Below, piece after piece: positions 35,969 to 44,592 of a DNA stretch of 64,000 nt. Both the position numbers and the translations under genes were made by a program. How positions within the stretch are numbered: position 1 is the stretch's first letter; each line of letters starts with the position of its first letter. This DNA comes from Candidatus Gastranaerophilales bacterium. Its GTDB lineage: Bacteria > Cyanobacteriota > Vampirovibrionia > Gastranaerophilales > Gastranaerophilaceae. The notes under the pieces were generated by a model. That model was not told the origin of the DNA. It made no database searches and was given only the letters and a program-made list of their open reading frames with translations. The stretch covers positions 62,001-126,000 of the forward strand of contig CALVBN010000005.1 in assembly GCA_944325785.1 (NCBI GenBank), read 5' to 3'.

Positions 35969-37097
35969 TCAAGACAAAATGAGTACACAAAATATGCAGG
36001 CAGACAGACCGTTAATGGTTGCTGTTACATTTCTTGTGGTAATCGGTCTTATGGCAATTTTCTCCGCAAGCGCGCCTAAATGTATTGATATGGGGCTGAA
36101 CCCCGCAAGATTTCTCATACAGCAGATAGCGGGCGTTATTGTTGGTGTTATCGGGCTAAAGTTTCTTGCAAATTTTCATTACAAAAAATTAATGGCATAT
36201 ACGCTTCCGTTTGCTGTATTTGTAATCATAATGCTGATTATGGTTAAAGTTTTCGGTACAACAGTCAACGGTGCGCAAAGATGGCTCAATATAGGACCTT
36301 TAAGCTTACAGCCGTCTGAATTTGCAAAACCTGCAGTTGTTATGCTTCTTGCCGGAGTGTTTCATAAAGACGCTAATATTTTTGACAACAATAAAATTGT
36401 AACCGCCTTTATTCCGATATTAATCATGGTCGGCTTAATCTTCACTCAGCCGAACTTAAGTATGGTGCTTCTTCTGCTCGCAACTTCAGTTGCAATATAT
36501 CTTTGCGCAGGCGGTTCCGTTCAGTTAATACTATTCGGCGGAGCGCTTATGATACCGCTTTTGTTATTAAAAGGTTTAAAAGGGTATCAATCATCAAGAA
36601 TTACAACCTGGCTTCATCCGGAAGCTGATCCCCTCGGCGCAGGGTATAACATTATACAATCTCTTGTAGCTTTTGCGTCCGGAGGTTTGTACGGCGTAGG
36701 CTACGGAAGCTCTAAACAAAAACTTGCATGGCTTCCGGAAGCTCATACGGACTTTATTTATGCAGTAATCGGTGAAGAACACGGATTTATAGGCTGTCTT
36801 TTGATTATCTGCCTGTTCTGGACTATTCTGCAGAGAGGATTTATTATTGCGGTCAAGTGCCAGGATATGTACGGAAAGCTTCTGGCTCTGGGGCTTACGT
36901 TTTCTATATGTTTTCAAGGATTTTTAAATATGTGGGTTGCAAGCTCATTTGTCCCCGCAACAGGTGTTCCTATGCCGTTTATCAGTTACGGCGGTTCATC
37001 CGTAATGGTGTCATTATGGATGATTGGAATTCTTCTAAATATTTCAAAAGATAATGTAAAAAGGGTAAGGTTTGGTAATGTCAGAAGTATACAATAA
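35952..37097 (+). CDS. ftsW: Cell-division peptidoglycan polymerase FtsW
   Basis: SEDS-family glycosyltransferase that polymerises lipid II at the septum. Multi-pass membrane protein; signatures LQPSEFAKPA, the loop FASGGLYGVGYGSSKQK, EAHTDFIYAVIGEEHG and PFISYGGSS. Start uncertain: the ATG at 35952 lies inside murD (382 aa) and 35979 follows it, neither with a strong ribosome site, so coupling to murD is likely. Flanked by murD and murG, which supports FtsW over RodA. Confidence 0.93.
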   Translation: MSYLNNQDKMSTQNMQADRPLMVAVTFLVVIGLMAIFSASAPKCIDMGLNPARFLIQQIAGVIVGVIGLKFLANFHYKKLMAYTLPFAVFVIIMLIMVKVFGTTVNGAQRWLNIGPLSLQPSEFAKPAVVMLLAGVFHKDANIFDNNKIVTAFIPILIMVGLIFTQPNLSMVLLLLATSVAIYLCAGGSVQLILFGGALMIPLLLLKGLKGYQSSRITTWLHPEADPLGAGYNIIQSLVAFASGGLYGVGYGSSKQKLAWLPEAHTDFIYAVIGEEHGFIGCLLIICLFWTILQRGFIIAVKCQDMYGKLLALGLTFSICFQGFLNMWVASSFVPATGVPMPFISYGGSSVMVSLWMIGILLNISKDNVKRVRFGNVRSIQ

Positions 37098-38184
37098 CAA
37101 ATATTTTGTTACCGGCGGAGGAACCGGCGGTCATATTTACCCCGCTCTTGCCGTAGCGGATAAGCTTTCTGAAGAAGCAAAAATATATTATGTAGGAAAT
37201 AAACGGAATATGGAATTTGAACTTGCTTCAAAAAAAGGTTACAAATTCCTGCACGTAAGTGTTTCCAGTATGCCGAGAAAACTGAATCCCAAATTTTTTA
37301 TATGGGGTGTTAAACTTGTAAAAGCGATTATACGTTCGGTGCGTTATATAAAAAAATACAAACCCGATGCCGTATTTGCAACCGGCGGGTATGTTTCCGC
37401 CCCGATGATTTTCGCCTGCATTATTACAAAAACCCCTTATATGATGCATGACTGCGACGCAATGCCCGGGCTTGTAACAAGAAGGCTTTCCAAAAGAGCT
37501 AAATATGTTACGCTGGCATTTGAAAATGCTAAAAAATTTATTCCGAATAAGCATACTGTTGTTACCGGAAATCCGATAAGAGAAGAATTTAAGACCCTGT
37601 CCAAGACCTCTGCAAGAGCTGATATGGGCCTGGATAACCGCCTCACTTTATGCATAATGGGAGGTTCGCAGGGGGCAAAGTCTATTAATAACACTGCAAT
37701 TGAACTCTTAAAAGAACTCAGCAGAGAGTTAAATCTGCAGGTAATATTCCAGACCGGAAAAAAGAATTATGAGGATGTAATAGAAAGAGTTCAGAAAATT
37801 TATCCGGCATATGAGCAGGATAAAAATCTTGTTATAAGACCATATTTTGATAATATGGTCAGCGTATTGAAATCAAGTGATATTGTTATTTCACGCGCAG
37901 GCTCGTTGAGCCTTTCGGAAATCTGCGCATCTGAAACCGCACCGATTTTGATACCTTATCCTTATGCAGCAGCAAACCATCAGAGAATAAATGCAAAATG
38001 TTTATTAGAGATGGGTGCCTGCATATATGTTGAAGATAAAGACTTAGAGCCGAATAAATTAAGGGAAATTATAACAGGACTTCTGGATAATCCCGTTAAA
38101 ATGAATTATTTGAAACAAAATGCCTCCCATCTGGCAAAATATGATTCAGCAAAAAATATCGCAGAGTTATTAAAATCAATTTAG
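37078..38184 (+). CDS. murG: Undecaprenyldiphospho-muramoylpentapeptide GlcNAc transferase
   Basis: Membrane-associated GT28 enzyme converting lipid I to lipid II. 368 aa. VTGGGTGGHIYPALAVA near residue 11, HDCDAMPGLVTR, GGSQGAKSIN, and the donor-binding SRAGSLSLSEI and PYPYAAANHQ. ATG at 37078 with AAGG 7 nt upstream, overlapping ftsW by 20 nt. Confidence 0.96.
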   Translation: MSEVYNNKYFVTGGGTGGHIYPALAVADKLSEEAKIYYVGNKRNMEFELASKKGYKFLHVSVSSMPRKLNPKFFIWGVKLVKAIIRSVRYIKKYKPDAVFATGGYVSAPMIFACIITKTPYMMHDCDAMPGLVTRRLSKRAKYVTLAFENAKKFIPNKHTVVTGNPIREEFKTLSKTSARADMGLDNRLTLCIMGGSQGAKSINNTAIELLKELSRELNLQVIFQTGKKNYEDVIERVQKIYPAYEQDKNLVIRPYFDNMVSVLKSSDIVISRAGSLSLSEICASETAPILIPYPYAAANHQRINAKCLLEMGACIYVEDKDLEPNKLREIITGLLDNPVKMNYLKQNASHLAKYDSAKNIAELLKSI

Positions 38185-38189
38185 TGTAT

Positions 38190-38430
38190 CAATATCGGAA
38201 GACAAAAGCCCCCTCTCCTGTTAGGAGAGGGCTGGGGTGAGGTGTCAATCCCGCAAACCAGACTCCCAACTTGAATGCAGTTACTCGAGCGTTCCTTAGC
38301 TCGAGTAAAAGTGCGGGTTTACCCGCTACAGCCATTCAAACCACGCTCGTAAGAGCGTCGAAAACAACAGCCCTTTTCTTCTTTTTTGCTTCGTTTTTTC
38401 TTCTTTTAATGCTAAAAGAAGAAAAAATGA
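38190..38430. repeat. Repeat-rich intergenic region
   Basis: Holds the third GGGGTGAGGT repeat (38208-38254), a hairpin ACTCGAGCG...GCTCGAGT (38282-38308), GTGCGGGTTTACCCGCTACA (38311-38330, the inverted relative of 28916-28935), and a 15-bp perfect inverted repeat (38394-38427, arms TTTTTTCTTCTTTTA, loop ATGC). No gene. Confidence 0.7.
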
Positions 38431-38492
38431 GGGGTAAGGGGTAAATGAAGACCCTACTGAAGAATCTCTTAACGCTGACTATGTCTTAGCAT

Positions 38493-38529
38493 AAAAATAG
38501 AGAGGAAATAAAATTTCCTCTCTATTTTT
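38493..38529. terminator. Bidirectional terminator
   Basis: 17-bp perfect stem AAAAATAGAGAGGAAAT with an AAA loop and A/T runs on both sides, between the convergent murG unit and the aminotransferase gene. Confidence 0.88.
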
Positions 38530-38546
38530 TACTTCAAGATTTCTTT

Positions 38547-39665
38547 CTAAACTGCAGCTTTTGATTTTTCCAGACAATCAATCAATGTAGAAGCTACTGT
38601 CTTTTGTTCTTCAAGAGTCAATTCCGGGAACATCGGCAGAGAAATTACCATTTCGGTATCTTTTTCAGTATGCGGAAGCATACCTTTTGTCCAGCCTAAA
38701 TGTTCGTGAACTTTTTGCAGATGCAGAGGAATAGGATAGTATAACATTGCGCCTATGCCTGCTTCTTGAAGCATTTTGTGTATATTATCTCTGTTAGGAA
38801 TTTTAACAGTGTACTGGTGGTAAACACAATATGTATCCGGCAATTCTTTCGGAGTTTGAACATCCGGACAGCCTGCAAAGAGTTCATTATATGTTTTTGC
38901 GTGATCGCGTCTCAATTTATTCCATTCATCAATATAGTTTAATTTAACTCTTAAAATAGCAGCTTGAATTTCGTCTAATCTTGAGTTAACCCCGATTTCA
39001 TCGTGGTGATATCTTATTGCACCGCCGTGGTTGCGCAGTGCAATAATTCTGTTTTTAAGATTTTCGCTGTTAACTGTAATTAAACCGCCGTCGCCCATAC
39101 CGCCTAAGTTTTTAGTCGGATAGAAGCTGTAGCATCCGATATCGCCGAATGTACCTACTTTTTTGCCTTTATATTCAGCACCGATTGCCTGGCAGCAGTC
39201 TTCAATTACATATAAATTGTGGCGCTTAGCAATATCCATAATTGCATCCATATCGCAAGGCTGACCGTATAAATGAACCGGAATGATTGCTTTTGTTTTC
39301 GGAGTTATTCTTTTTTCAATTTCTTTCGGATCAATATTAAATGTATCCGGATCTATATCCGCAAAAACAGGAGTTGCGCCTACAATACCAATAGCTTCTG
39401 TTGTTGCAACAAAAGTAAATGCTGTTGTAATAACTTCATCCCCTTTGCCTATATCCAAAGCTCTCAATGCAAGGTGAAGCGCATCAGTTCCGGAGTTTAA
39501 AGAAACTGTATAATTGCATCCGATGTATTTAGCAAGTTCAGCTTCCAGAGCTTTAACGTTTGGTCCGAGAATGTAGGAGCCGGAACGTAAAACTTCGCAT
39601 ACAGCTTTTTCTACTTCATTGCCGATTTTGGCATATTGTCTTTTTGAATCTAAAATTGGTATCAT
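38547..39665 (-). CDS. DegT/DnrJ/EryC1/StrS-family sugar aminotransferase
   Basis: 372 aa PLP enzyme that aminates nucleotide-linked keto-sugars for surface polysaccharides. SLNSGTDALHLALRAL, TTAFTFVATTEAI, EDCCQAIGAEYKG, and the cofactor lysine in SFYPTKNLGGMGDGG. Full length. GGAGG upstream of the ATG. The exact sugar cannot be told. Stands alone between a terminator and the UbiA gene. Confidence 0.93.
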   Translation of the reverse strand: MIPILDSKRQYAKIGNEVEKAVCEVLRSGSYILGPNVKALEAELAKYIGCNYTVSLNSGTDALHLALRALDIGKGDEVITTAFTFVATTEAIGIVGATPVFADIDPDTFNIDPKEIEKRITPKTKAIIPVHLYGQPCDMDAIMDIAKRHNLYVIEDCCQAIGAEYKGKKVGTFGDIGCYSFYPTKNLGGMGDGGLITVNSENLKNRIIALRNHGGAIRYHHDEIGVNSRLDEIQAAILRVKLNYIDEWNKLRRDHAKTYNELFAGCPDVQTPKELPDTYCVYHQYTVKIPNRDNIHKMLQEAGIGAMLYYPIPLHLQKVHEHLGWTKGMLPHTEKDTEMVISLPMFPELTLEEQKTVASTLIDCLEKSKAAV

Positions 39666-39782
39666 AATATCCTCCTATTCTTTCTCTCTATAATAAAAGT
39701 TTAACACACAATATTTAAGTCTTTATATAATCTTAATTGGATTTAAGAGCTGAAATAAAAATGATTAATCCACAAACTTCTG

Positions 39783-40751
39783 CTAACTCAAACTACAGAC
39801 AATTGCTATGCATAAAAAGAGCGAAAAATAAATCATTAAATTTCTTGACTGATAAATCCTTGTCATAAAATTCGGCGCATTCATCATATTTTCCATCGGG
39901 AAATGATACCATTTTTTCTCCGGCACGGACTCCGGATTTAATGCATATTCTTTCATTGATTTGTACAAATCAACTGCAAGAGGAATTGTTGCATAAACCA
40001 GAAATACCTGCCAGTCAAGAATATCAAATATACATAGCAATACCACTGATAAATAGACGCAAATTAAGAGCCACTTAAGAACAATGAGCGAATGCGACGG
40101 AGTTTCAAACGAATTTGCAATAGTTTTTTTGTTTTCATACTTATCAAATTTAAAATCCATAATTGTATGAATATACAATAATATTACCGTTACAAGCATT
40201 GTCGGAACAGATAATAAAAACACTTCCCAGCTGTATGTTTTGGTCATTACGTAATAAACACCCCCGAATATAGCCGGACCGTATATAATAGCAATTGCAA
40301 ACTCAGACAGTTTTATTTTTGACATAAAAGAGTAAATAAACGTAATAATTCCGCCTATAATTGTAAAATATATTACTCCGACACCGCATTTTAAAAACAA
40401 ATAAAAACCTATCAAGCAGGCAATAAGGAGATATATTCCCGCTATTAATAAAATATCCTGCACTTTTACCATGCCGGATATTAGATATCTGCATTTGGTT
40501 TTCTGCGAATTTTTCAAATACTCTTGTTTATCAAATCCAACCTGTTTAATTAAGGATTTATAATCAAAAAAATCATCCAGAATATTGGCAGCAAGGTGTG
40601 TTAAACATATTCCGACAAGCGAAAGAAGCCCATACCAAATATTTCCGGTTCCTAAAGCTGAAAAAGTAAATACCACAAGCCAAGACATAATTGTCATAGG
40701 AAGTGAAAACGCTCTTGAACATTCTAAAATTGTTGTAACTTTATTAAGCAA
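39783..40751 (-). CDS. UbiA-family prenyltransferase
   Basis: 322 aa, about eight membrane helices. First aspartate motif NILDDFFDYK near residue 61 and second YIHTIMDFKFDKYENKKT near 190, the Mg-diphosphate sites of the superfamily. Transfers a prenyl chain to an aromatic ring or similar acceptor; MenA-type quinone synthesis is the likeliest, but no menaquinone gene is nearby. KKWYHFPMENMMN near the C-terminus is unusual. Confidence 0.85.
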   Translation of the reverse strand: MLNKVTTILECSRAFSLPMTIMSWLVVFTFSALGTGNIWYGLLSLVGICLTHLAANILDDFFDYKSLIKQVGFDKQEYLKNSQKTKCRYLISGMVKVQDILLIAGIYLLIACLIGFYLFLKCGVGVIYFTIIGGIITFIYSFMSKIKLSEFAIAIIYGPAIFGGVYYVMTKTYSWEVFLLSVPTMLVTVILLYIHTIMDFKFDKYENKKTIANSFETPSHSLIVLKWLLICVYLSVVLLCIFDILDWQVFLVYATIPLAVDLYKSMKEYALNPESVPEKKWYHFPMENMMNAPNFMTRIYQSRNLMIYFSLFLCIAIVCSLS

Positions 40752-40839
40752 ACTGATTAACTCCTAAATTTACCTTTAACCTATCCTTAAGACTGCCCCT
40801 TATCTCCCTCTCTTTTATTTATTTAATTTACCCCCCCCG

Positions 40840-41055
40840 TTATCTTACAAGTCCGCCGAAAGCCATTACATCTTCGTATGATGCGCCTGCTTCCAGCATT
40901 TCTTCTGCAGTAAAGCCGAAAAGAGTAATTGTATCAATTACTTCGTTTTTGTTATCAATGTTTTTAACTACATTATCCAATGCGGATTCTCTTGTCATAT
41001 ATTGGAATTTGTTATTAATCCCCTGCTGAAAACTTCTTCTTTTTGCTTTACCCAT
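40840..41055 (-). CDS. Small hypothetical protein
   Basis: 71 aa, not recognised. Basic N-terminus, then a helical C-terminal half (LFGFTAEEMLEAGASYEDVM). Starts in a TAATG overlap with the ROK gene, so it is the last gene of the nanE-ROK operon. A G8 tract (40831-40838 on the other strand) begins one base after its stop codon. Confidence 0.65.
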   Translation of the reverse strand: MGKAKRRSFQQGINNKFQYMTRESALDNVVKNIDNKNEVIDTITLFGFTAEEMLEAGASYEDVMAFGGLVR

Positions 41056-41930
41056 TATTCAAGCCCTCCGAGAGCAAGAAGCGATGCCCCTATCATGCCG
41101 GAATAGTTGCCCGCTTGAGCTATGCGTATTGAAGTCGGAGCGGTAACAATTTCATTATTAACTTCTTTTTCCATTTTTTCAGTATCAACAAACTGTGCCA
41201 TAGAGCCGGACAAGACAACACAATCCGGATCAAAAAGGTTTGCAAGCCCTATAACCCCCTGCGTAATATCGTTATGCCATCTGTTAAAAATCTCAAGCAT
41301 CTTTTTATCGCCCTTATTTACACCATCGATAACATCATAGGTAGTAACATTTTTATCATTAAGCATTTCTTCCGCATCCCGCTTCAAGGCAGTTCCTGAT
41401 GCATAAGCTTCAAAGCAGTCCCAGCTTCCGCATGTGCATTTACGGCGTTTATCCGTAAACATTTTGAAGTGCATTTCTCCTGCAGCGCCAGATTTTCCTT
41501 TAAGCAGTCTGTCATTGATTATTATCCCGCCTCCGACACCTGTACCAAGAGTCAACAGTACAGAAACAGAAGTTTCTTTTGATGCCCCGATTTTATATTC
41601 AGCCCAGGCAGCAGCATTAGCATCGTTTTCAAGAAAAACTCTTTTTGAACTCAGCGACTGAAAATCAATAGTATAATATCCTTTCGGGAGATTTCCGGTA
41701 GAACCTATAACAGCCGTATTTTCGTTATTAACAGCGCCTGCGGTTGCAATTGCAATGATATCAACATCTTTTTCGTATTTAGAAATTTGTTCTTTTAAGA
41801 CTTCCTTTATGCCGTCAAGCGTTTTGGGGGTAGAAAATTTATCAATATTCCCGATAACATTCCCCTCTTCATCAATAATAGTACTGTATATTTTTGTTCC
41901 GCCTATATCAAAGGCAAGCGCTTTTTTCAT
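41055..41930 (-). CDS. ROK-family sugar kinase, likely N-acetylmannosamine kinase
   Basis: 291 aa. ATP loop DIGGTK at residues 8-13, ENDANAAAWAE, LGTGVGGG, and the zinc-binding CTCGSWDCFEAYASG. ROK kinases act on glucose, N-acetylglucosamine or N-acetylmannosamine; the ATGA overlap with nanE, which makes GlcNAc-6-P from ManNAc-6-P, argues for ManNAc kinase (NanK). No sialic acid lyase is in the window, so the source of ManNAc is unknown. Confidence 0.88.
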   Translation of the reverse strand: MKKALAFDIGGTKIYSTIIDEEGNVIGNIDKFSTPKTLDGIKEVLKEQISKYEKDVDIIAIATAGAVNNENTAVIGSTGNLPKGYYTIDFQSLSSKRVFLENDANAAAWAEYKIGASKETSVSVLLTLGTGVGGGIIINDRLLKGKSGAAGEMHFKMFTDKRRKCTCGSWDCFEAYASGTALKRDAEEMLNDKNVTTYDVIDGVNKGDKKMLEIFNRWHNDITQGVIGLANLFDPDCVVLSGSMAQFVDTEKMEKEVNNEIVTAPTSIRIAQAGNYSGMIGASLLALGGLE

Positions 41931-42610
41931 TTTAATCCCTCTAAAAATCTTTTTGTAATTAATTGCGGTCTAGTGATTGCAGAACCTATGACTACGCAGT
42001 GTGCGCCGAGTTCAAAGGCTTTTCTGACATCTTGAGGCTCCCAGATTCTGCCTTCTAATATAACTGGCTTGTTTAAATTTTTTACCAGTTTTTCAAGCAA
42101 TACGTAATCCGGACCTTCTGAGGGTTCGCCGGATTCAAGAGTATAGCCGGCAAGGGTAGTTGAGATAATATCCGCACCGCAATTTTGAGCATTTATTCCT
42201 TCTTCTAATGTCGAAATATCTGCCATAGCAGTTCTTCCGGCTTCGTGAATAAGTTTAACAATTTCTTCAATACTGCTTCCATCCGGTCTTTCGCGCATTG
42301 TTCCGTCAAAAGCTATAATATCAGCGCCGGCGTTAATCAATTCGTTAACTTCCTTAACCCCCGGGGTGATATAAACTATCTCTTTCCAGTTCTGCGGAAG
42401 CTCGGAAGGTTTTGTTAATCCGATTACCGGAAGGCTGAACTTTTTAGCATTTCTGACATCTCTTGCACCGGCGACCCTTAAAGCACCTGCACCGCCGTTT
42501 ACAACAGAAGCCATCATTGCAAGCATACACTCTTCCTTATACAAAGGTTCTGACGGCATTGCCTGCACCGATACAACTATTTTGCCTCTTAATTTCTCGA
42601 CCAAATTCAT
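41927..42610 (-). CDS. nanE: N-acetylmannosamine-6-phosphate 2-epimerase
   Basis: TIM-barrel epimerase converting ManNAc-6-P to GlcNAc-6-P. 227 aa. VSVQAMPSEPLY near the start, GAGALRVAGARDVRN, DGTMRERPDG and MADISTLEEG are characteristic. First gene of a three-gene unit with the ROK kinase and a 71-aa protein. Confidence 0.94.
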   Translation of the reverse strand: MNLVEKLRGKIVVSVQAMPSEPLYKEECMLAMMASVVNGGAGALRVAGARDVRNAKKFSLPVIGLTKPSELPQNWKEIVYITPGVKEVNELINAGADIIAFDGTMRERPDGSSIEEIVKLIHEAGRTAMADISTLEEGINAQNCGADIISTTLAGYTLESGEPSEGPDYVLLEKLVKNLNKPVILEGRIWEPQDVRKAFELGAHCVVIGSAITRPQLITKRFLEGLK

Positions 42611-42693
42611 ATTACAAATTTTAGCATAAAAATCCGGTATTGATAAAATGTGAAATAAAATTTATAATATAAATGTAAGTTTTAGGGGAATTT

Positions 42694-43674
42694 ATGAGTC
42701 ACAAAAAAGAATTAATCGGCGGTCTTGTAATTTCTGCGGTTTTACTTTCTGCATTCGGGTTCTGGCTTCTCTCAAAGCCTTCCGAATCGGAAACTGTTAC
42801 TCAACCGCCTGCAGAGCCTAAAAAAGAAGAAATCAAACCAACAAACAAACCGGAAGCTAAACCGGTTCCCAAACAGGAGGCGCCCAAGCCGGCACCTAAA
42901 ATAGAAACTGTTAAGAAGGCAGAATTATATACTTCTCTGACCAACAATGCGCTTCCTTTATCAGCAATAGCGGGTATGAATGCACTTCCTCCCGAAATTC
43001 AAAACCGTGTGAATAATATCATTAACTCTTCAAACAATATCTATTTTATTATTCCTAAAAATAACGGTATCTTTTTGATAGCGGAAAATTCTGCTGATTC
43101 AAGACAGGGTATTGAAATGATTGAGATAACTGAAGAGTCTGAGAAAAAAATTCCTTTAGGATATCAAAATGAAACTGAGAATGATGCCTGGTTTTATGAC
43201 GAAACCGTTGAGCCGAAAGTTCCGATTAAACATGTAATTTTTGATGACGATGATGAGGACGAGATAGAATATACAGAAATCTGGAATTATAAAGAAGATG
43301 AACCTGTTAAATATGAAATGCGCAATGAGGATGACAAAGCTGTTTCTATAAGAAAAGAAACTGTTGATGACGGTATGAATTTAAGACAGGAACATCTGAT
43401 TTATGACGAGGACGGCAAAACAAAGCTAAGTCTTACAATAAATTATGACGGTGCAGACATAAACAGGATTACTTATTATGATGCCGAGAATCCGGAAGAC
43501 GGAATTGCTATATTTAGTGAATATCAAGACGGCATCAAGGTTAAAGAGACTGTTTATACTTCAGATTTCAAGGTTAAAAATGTTTACACCGCAGAGTATA
43601 AAGACGGTACAAGAGTAAAGCTCAAGGTTTTTGATAACAACAATCAAGAGATTGAAACTTTATCAGCTGAATAA
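42694..43674 (+). CDS. Membrane-anchored protein with proline-rich stalk, function unknown
   Basis: 326 aa. One membrane helix (residues 8-26), a Pro/Lys/Glu stalk (30-75), then an acidic, beta-rich domain. The last 100 residues contain repeats of the kind YDEDGKTKLSLTINYDG and YQDGIKVKETVYTSDFK, which resemble MORN-like or YD-type strand repeats. Likely faces the periplasm. AGGGGA before the ATG. Overlaps the next, convergent gene by 12 nt. Confidence 0.68.
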   Translation: MSHKKELIGGLVISAVLLSAFGFWLLSKPSESETVTQPPAEPKKEEIKPTNKPEAKPVPKQEAPKPAPKIETVKKAELYTSLTNNALPLSAIAGMNALPPEIQNRVNNIINSSNNIYFIIPKNNGIFLIAENSADSRQGIEMIEITEESEKKIPLGYQNETENDAWFYDETVEPKVPIKHVIFDDDDEDEIEYTEIWNYKEDEPVKYEMRNEDDKAVSIRKETVDDGMNLRQEHLIYDEDGKTKLSLTINYDGADINRITYYDAENPEDGIAIFSEYQDGIKVKETVYTSDFKVKNVYTAEYKDGTRVKLKVFDNNNQEIETLSAE

Positions 43675-44451
43675 GAAAAAGCCTTCGTTTTCAACCTTTC
43701 GCGGCCGCGTAAATTTGTCCATAATCATACTTGCAGCTCCAACGGCAAGCCCTGTAGCAGTTGCTCTTCCTGCATAAGTCATCAAGGCTTTGGCGTACAA
43801 CTTTTTCATATTTTTAATCAGCGGTTCGGAAAGTCCCGTTTTCCTTGCAAGTTTAACCCCTTTATAACTTGCCATGCCCTCTTCCAATACAGTAGGAAGC
43901 CATCCTAGAAACGCTATTTTTCCGCAGTTATCTTTGATAAAATCCATTCCGTCTTTTGGGGCTTCTTTGGGTTTATGCCTTGAAAACAGTGCAATAAATC
44001 CCATCCAGCCCGCTACTACATAACCTGGATAACGCAGTTTGCTTAAAACCTTCCCGAATTTGCCCTTGATATCATTTAGTGCGTGTCCGACTTCGTGAAA
44101 GCCTGCAATTGAAATTTTATCAGTGTTTATCTTAATAATTCTGTTTTTAGGCGAGTAAAATGCATTTTGTCCGCAGGCTTCATCGGACATATCTCTTATA
44201 AACTGGGCGGGAATGACTTTTAACCCCTCTTTATCAAGACCGGAAACTTTTATGGATTTTTCAAAAGCGTCTTTATAGAGATCGTTCTGCATATGTTCCT
44301 TGACGAGCTGTTTGCTGAAAGGCTTGCCAAAAGCGGGCAGTGTTCCCATAATAGCGGAAGAAGCCATACTTGCGAGTATAAACCCTTTTGTATTATCGTT
44401 TTCCGTTCTTGGAATATATTGATTACCGTTATAATAATATGAATTTACCAT
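43663..44451 (-). CDS. Putative membrane zinc metallopeptidase (gluzincin type)
   Basis: 262 aa. HEVGH at residues 119-123, then a membrane helix at about 143-157 (GYVVAGWMGFIALF), then LPTVLEEGMASYKG (E190/E191), a good third zinc ligand. The N-terminus is tyrosine/asparagine-rich with a weak hydrophobic segment at 23-40. A late glycine/alanine-rich helix (GRATATGLAVGAASMIM). The spacing of HExxH, helix and EEGxAS resembles small membrane zincins. It shares zincin logic but not sequence with 29457-30917. Confidence 0.7.
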   Translation of the reverse strand: MVNSYYYNGNQYIPRTENDNTKGFILASMASSAIMGTLPAFGKPFSKQLVKEHMQNDLYKDAFEKSIKVSGLDKEGLKVIPAQFIRDMSDEACGQNAFYSPKNRIIKINTDKISIAGFHEVGHALNDIKGKFGKVLSKLRYPGYVVAGWMGFIALFSRHKPKEAPKDGMDFIKDNCGKIAFLGWLPTVLEEGMASYKGVKLARKTGLSEPLIKNMKKLYAKALMTYAGRATATGLAVGAASMIMDKFTRPRKVENEGFFLFS

Positions 44452-44580
44452 AGCACACTTATTTTTTACTACACCTATTTATAATAAAACAGATTGCCGT
44501 AAAAAATTGCTAAATTGTTACAGTTTGTTATAAATGCTTGATAAAAGAATTTACAATACAGCAAGTGTTTTTGTTTTTGA

Positions 44581-44592
44581 TAATATATAAAT
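44581..44592 (+). promoter_or_regulatory. Extended -10 six bases before an ATG (leaderless candidate)
   Basis: TG-A-TAATAT (hexamer 44581-44586), then ATAAAT, then the ATG at 44593. No ribosome site is present. Confidence 0.4.
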
